A stretch of 64,000 nt of DNA. Origin: Mesorhabditis belari. Lineage: Eukaryota > Nematoda > Chromadorea > Rhabditida > Rhabditidae. Of the stretch, positions 58,143 through 64,000 are shown piece by piece; positions within the stretch are counted from its first letter, which is position 1, and each line of letters begins with the position of its first letter. The notes under the pieces were generated by a model that ran no database searches, was not told where the DNA came from, and saw only the letters and a program-made list of their open reading frames with translations. The stretch is from contig CAUEEP010000245.1 of NCBI GenBank assembly GCA_958450365.1, forward strand, positions 124,001 to 188,000, in the 5' to 3' direction. A program made the translations under genes and the position numbers.

Positions 58143-58217
58143 GTATTGGTGTAGCTCATTAGTAGAGCCATCGCCCAGTAAGCTGAGAGGTCTGGTTCAA
58201 GTCCACGGCGCCGACCA
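58143..58217 (+). pseudogene. tRNA-like sequence in a DAK intron
   Basis: A box GGTGTAGCTCATTAGTAG and B box TGGTTCAAGTCC, spaced as in a tRNA, with a weak acceptor pairing (GGTG/CGCC). Anticodon loop not clear. Probably a tRNA pseudogene. Confidence 0.45.
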
Positions 58218-59257
58218 TATTTTGTAATCCCAGCCCCAATTCATAAAAGGACCGAAGTATTCAACTCGAGGCATGGTAACGATTACTTTAGTTGCCCGGT
58301 ATACTGATACTATAGTCTAGAAAGCATTAATCGTTAATTATTCTATCATAGAAGAAGCGGATTTGATTTAAAAAGTGCGTACAATCGGCCCGCCATGCAC
58401 TCTCATCAGAAACCAGGATTTTTTGAACGATTTGGATGGGCAGCCGGAGATGGAGATTATTGGACAAACAATAGCCCATGCTTGCAAAAATGTAAAGAAA
58501 AGAGTTACTATGACACTTCAAAATTCTAGGTATTCTGGAAGCAAATGAGAGTCTTCACTGGCAAAATCCGGCTATGGTTACTCTCGCAACTGATCGCAAT
58601 CTTTCAGGAAACGGTTGGAGGGACGGGAGGAGCGGTAGAGATATTAGCTTGTGTTCTGTCAAAGACAAGATTTTAGATTTACGCCTTACTACTGGAAGCA
58701 GCAAATTTGGGTCATTTGAAGAATCAGCTCCTCCAGAGGAGATTGGTCTCACGGTTGGAGATCGGTCTCAAGCAATAACTGAGCACGGGAGAGCGCAGCC
58801 AGGAGATCGGACAGTAGTTAGTAGAAGAACGTAATTAGTTAAGAGAAGATTTTTTTAGTTAGCCAGTTAGCCAGCCAGTTAGTTAAGGAAAGATTTCTTT
58901 AGGTACTTTCTGATAAGAGGAATATTGATAATAGTGAGTCTAAGGCTAAAATTTTGTACCTTAAAACTTCGATTTAGATACATTTTGCCTGTAGTCTGGC
59001 TATATGAAAAGAGGGTCATCATTTACCAATTCGCAAACAATAAAAGAGATTGGAGAGGTAAGAGTGCAGAGTGAAAAATCTAGCGTGGATTAAGATATTA
59101 ACTATATTTAGATAGCTATTTAGTAACAAATACCCTAAAAATAAAGCTATTCAGATAGCCAAGAAGCAGCTGAGTCAGCAGCAACAATGAAGGCCAGCGC
59201 TTTGGCCGAGCCTCTTACACTGCGAGCTGTTCCAAGCTTAAGGTTTTGCAATTGTGA

Positions 59258-60560
59258 TTCAGTTAGATTATTATTAGGAGCATTTTAGATTCTTTTAAGC
59301 ATGTTTAAAAATTAGTGCTTAAATTTGTGGGCAAAACCAGACTCAGGAGCCATGGCAAGCGTCAGTTCGGATTGGCGCTTTTGGCTCAAAAAATCAATGG
59401 ACATGAATTTCCAAATGAATTTCCGTTCATAGTTTTGAATAATCCTTTTTAAAAATAGTTTGTTAAATCTCTAGAGCATACTAAAAATAGATAATACATG
59501 AGATACTTACCCCTGATACCCACTTCAAATATTTCCACTAGCAGGTTGGAATCTGAAGATTAAAAGGTGAGGCAGGGAGGCCAAAAGAAAAATGTGGCCG
59601 GGGAAAGGGTTGATAAGTTCGGATAAAAGATGAACTAGGAATATTTTGAAGTGAGGGTGCTGACAAGTAAAGGGTATTTTTAATATAAACTAATATACAA
59701 TTTCCGCATTTTGGTCCGAAAATCAGAGCCGGGCCCGATCGTATAGAATCCTATCAGGTCTCGACCTTCCGCCACTTCGGGAGATCTCGACGATTTCGGC
59801 TATTCTATTTCAGGCGCAGTTTCTTTTGGTGGACTTTTTATTGCCAAATTATTCGGTGAGTTCGGTACAGTGGTCTCGGGTCCCCAGTGTAGATTTTGGC
59901 TCTATCCGTAGTACCGGATCTTCAGTCAGCTTTTGCTCCTATCATCGTTCGGCTCCGATCTCGTCCTAGACTTTTTGTACTCAATAACTCCAACTTTGTA
60001 TTTTTTGGATCCTGGTTGTTTTACGCTTACGGTATAGCGCATAACTGGCTTTTTACAGTAGCCAAGAGATTGTTTATTTTAGCTACTGCTAGCCTTCCGA
60101 GTACTTCTTCGGCACTCTCCTCAACTTTTGCATTGCTCTGGCCCACTAGTCATGGAGACCCGCTCTTGTGGTGAATCACGTGAAGCCTTAGCATTCAAAC
60201 TTTAGGCTTACACTCATTCAATTTGCATTTACTATATTGGCTTTTAATTTAGGTTGAAATTGATTACAGTACCTTCGGTCGTTAAAACCCCGTCCATGTG
60301 CCCTTCATCGCTTAAAGCACACAAAGAGATGATTGGAGACGAGATGTCAACCTATGGGAATTGGTAATATAGTTTTATAGAGTATATCAAGCACTAAAGT
60401 ACTCTAGTAAAGCCTTAAATTAAAAATTCTAAACGAACACTATAGGCTGTGTCGAGCACTTCTGGCAAGAGATCGAAAAGCTTTGGACGTTGGTAGACGA
60501 GGAATATCTGAGAATGAGTTGAGATTGAGAAGAAGGGCTAATCATTAGCCCTTCTTATCG
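59258..60560. other. Downstream of DAK: possible single exon, otherwise unrecognised
   Basis: A TTTCAG acceptor at about 59810 opens AQFLLVDFLLPNYS before a GTGAGT donor, and a 92-codon frame (59896-60174) is rich in hydrophobic residues. Neither connects to a family I recognise. The rest is AT-rich. Confidence 0.3.
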
Positions 60561-60566
60561 TTAGTA

Positions 60567-60958
60567 TACAGTAAATACTCTAATAGAACTCCATTACAAC
60601 TGCGTAGTCTAACTTTTAGAAAATTATTTTTTCTCAGTCCCTAGATTTTTTCCAACTACTTTTGGTACCAAAAAATACTAGATTTCAAGGACTTTTATTT
60701 TCCCACCCCGTACCCTCTTTCAGCGAAAACATCGGGGGATTAAAAAGTTCCGTTTCAAGTTCCTACTTCCTCCCCCATCCTCTTTCTTGTGGGTCCTTTC
60801 GGTCTTTTATTTTTTTTTGGTATATGAGAATTTTTTTTGAAAATTTAATTTATTTTTTATTCAACACCAACCTAAAGAGCGCGAAGAACGAGACTTTCAA
60901 AGTTAGACTACGCGACTGTACGCCCGTCATTATAGGCGTTCTATTAGTGTTTACGGTA
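60567..60958. repeat. TACCGTAAATACTGTA family, divergent copy
   Basis: Left end TACAGTAAATACTCTAATAG and right end CTATTAGTGTTTACGGTA; the centre is expanded and T-rich compared with the other copies. It lies just beyond the donor of the exon at 60970. Confidence 0.55.
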
Positions 60959-60969
60959 GCGCCACTCAC

Positions 60970-63911
<2,942 letters not shown>

Positions 63912-64000
63912 CTAAAAATATTTGTTTAGGTATTTTTCAAAAACTTTAAGTTGTCTCATAGTGTTCTTTTCAATTTCTGGTTGTTTAGATTTGTTTAGAC

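Larger units (their letters stand above)
55200..59257 (+). pseudogene. TKFC: Triokinase/FMN cyclase (DAK), frame-disrupted
   Basis: Family phosphorylates dihydroxyacetone and glyceraldehyde (and splits FAD to cyclic FMN). DhaK pieces in order: MATKKFV and DSVVGSALLGLVK (55.2 kb), GFIG then GLLTGAICGDVFASPPSNHV (56.24-56.34), TVLFVINYTGDRLNFGLA (56.4), VVVMTDDIALE (56.52), SKGLAAATLIMK (56.58), VAGAMTEA (56.84), TLGVSLYPCSLP (56.97), GLGIHGE (57.19, around the substrate-binding His), LLNNLGS (57.69) and RTFMSSLDG (57.82). DhaL pieces: AAGDGDYW (58.44, the metal/ATP site GDGD), ETVGGTGGAVE (58.61), HGRAQPGDRT (58.79) and GRASYTAS (59.21). Motif order is perfect, but at least six frame changes are needed between them, often inside one exon. 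Either a recently dead copy or a real gene in unpolished sequence. Repeats occupy introns (57.28-57.55) and a ZNF593 gene lies antisense at 55.6-56.1. Confidence 0.75.

Noticed and set aside
57926..58171. Minus-strand frame with SYVGKADPGNARVQ resembling a DhaL end
   Set aside because: The true DhaL end (GRASY) is on the plus strand at 59.2 kb and this frame lacks splice support; likely coincidence.

Overview
The window reads as nuclear DNA of a nematode, most likely a rhabditid. Genes are split into many short exons by small AT-rich introns with GT donors and TTTTAG or TTTCAG acceptors. Same-strand genes follow one another at operon-like spacing, with splice-acceptor-like sequence before several start codons. 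Short inverted repeats and palindromic elements are everywhere. The genus cannot be fixed from sequence alone. Exon models were built by eye from splice sites, reading phase and remembered family motifs, with no database search.

Layout. 0.1-2.6 kb (minus): a compact cluster of GNA1 (glucosamine-6-phosphate N-acetyltransferase), an unrecognised 82-residue protein, and BORCS5/SAM-4 (lysosome-positioning BORC subunit). 3.26-23.4 kb (minus): one 20-kb DOCK6/7/8-type Rho-family guanine nucleotide exchange factor with DHR1 and DHR2, its introns packed with foldback elements, a deleted mariner, minisatellites and one canonical tRNA-Asp. 24-37 kb: no convincing gene; inverted-repeat elements, homopolymer blocks, a compositionally different GC-richer island at 30.5-34.8 kb, satellites and a Tc1 remnant. 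37-43.9 kb (plus): exons ending in a well-supported Cys-rich protein with a GPI-anchor-like tail. 44-55 kb (minus): a second operon-like run of an acidic unknown protein, an ANGEL (CCR4-type) nuclease and a DEG/ENaC channel. 55.2-59.3 kb (plus): a triokinase/FMN cyclase (DAK) gene carrying many apparent frameshifts, with a frame-disrupted ZNF593/Bud20 gene antisense in an intron. 61-64 kb (minus): exons of an unrecognised multi-exon gene, interrupted by an A-rich block of assembly-noise appearance.

The gene set is mostly housekeeping or neuronal and does not form one pathway. BORCS5 and the DOCK protein both act in membrane and cytoskeletal traffic, but I see no evidence that they work together. 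The notable non-genic features are the large number of tRNA-like sequences with A and B boxes (about 15, only one canonical), a tandem array of isolated A boxes in a channel intron, several perfect or near-perfect foldback families, and clusters of frameshifts that point to either pseudogenes or unpolished long-read sequence.
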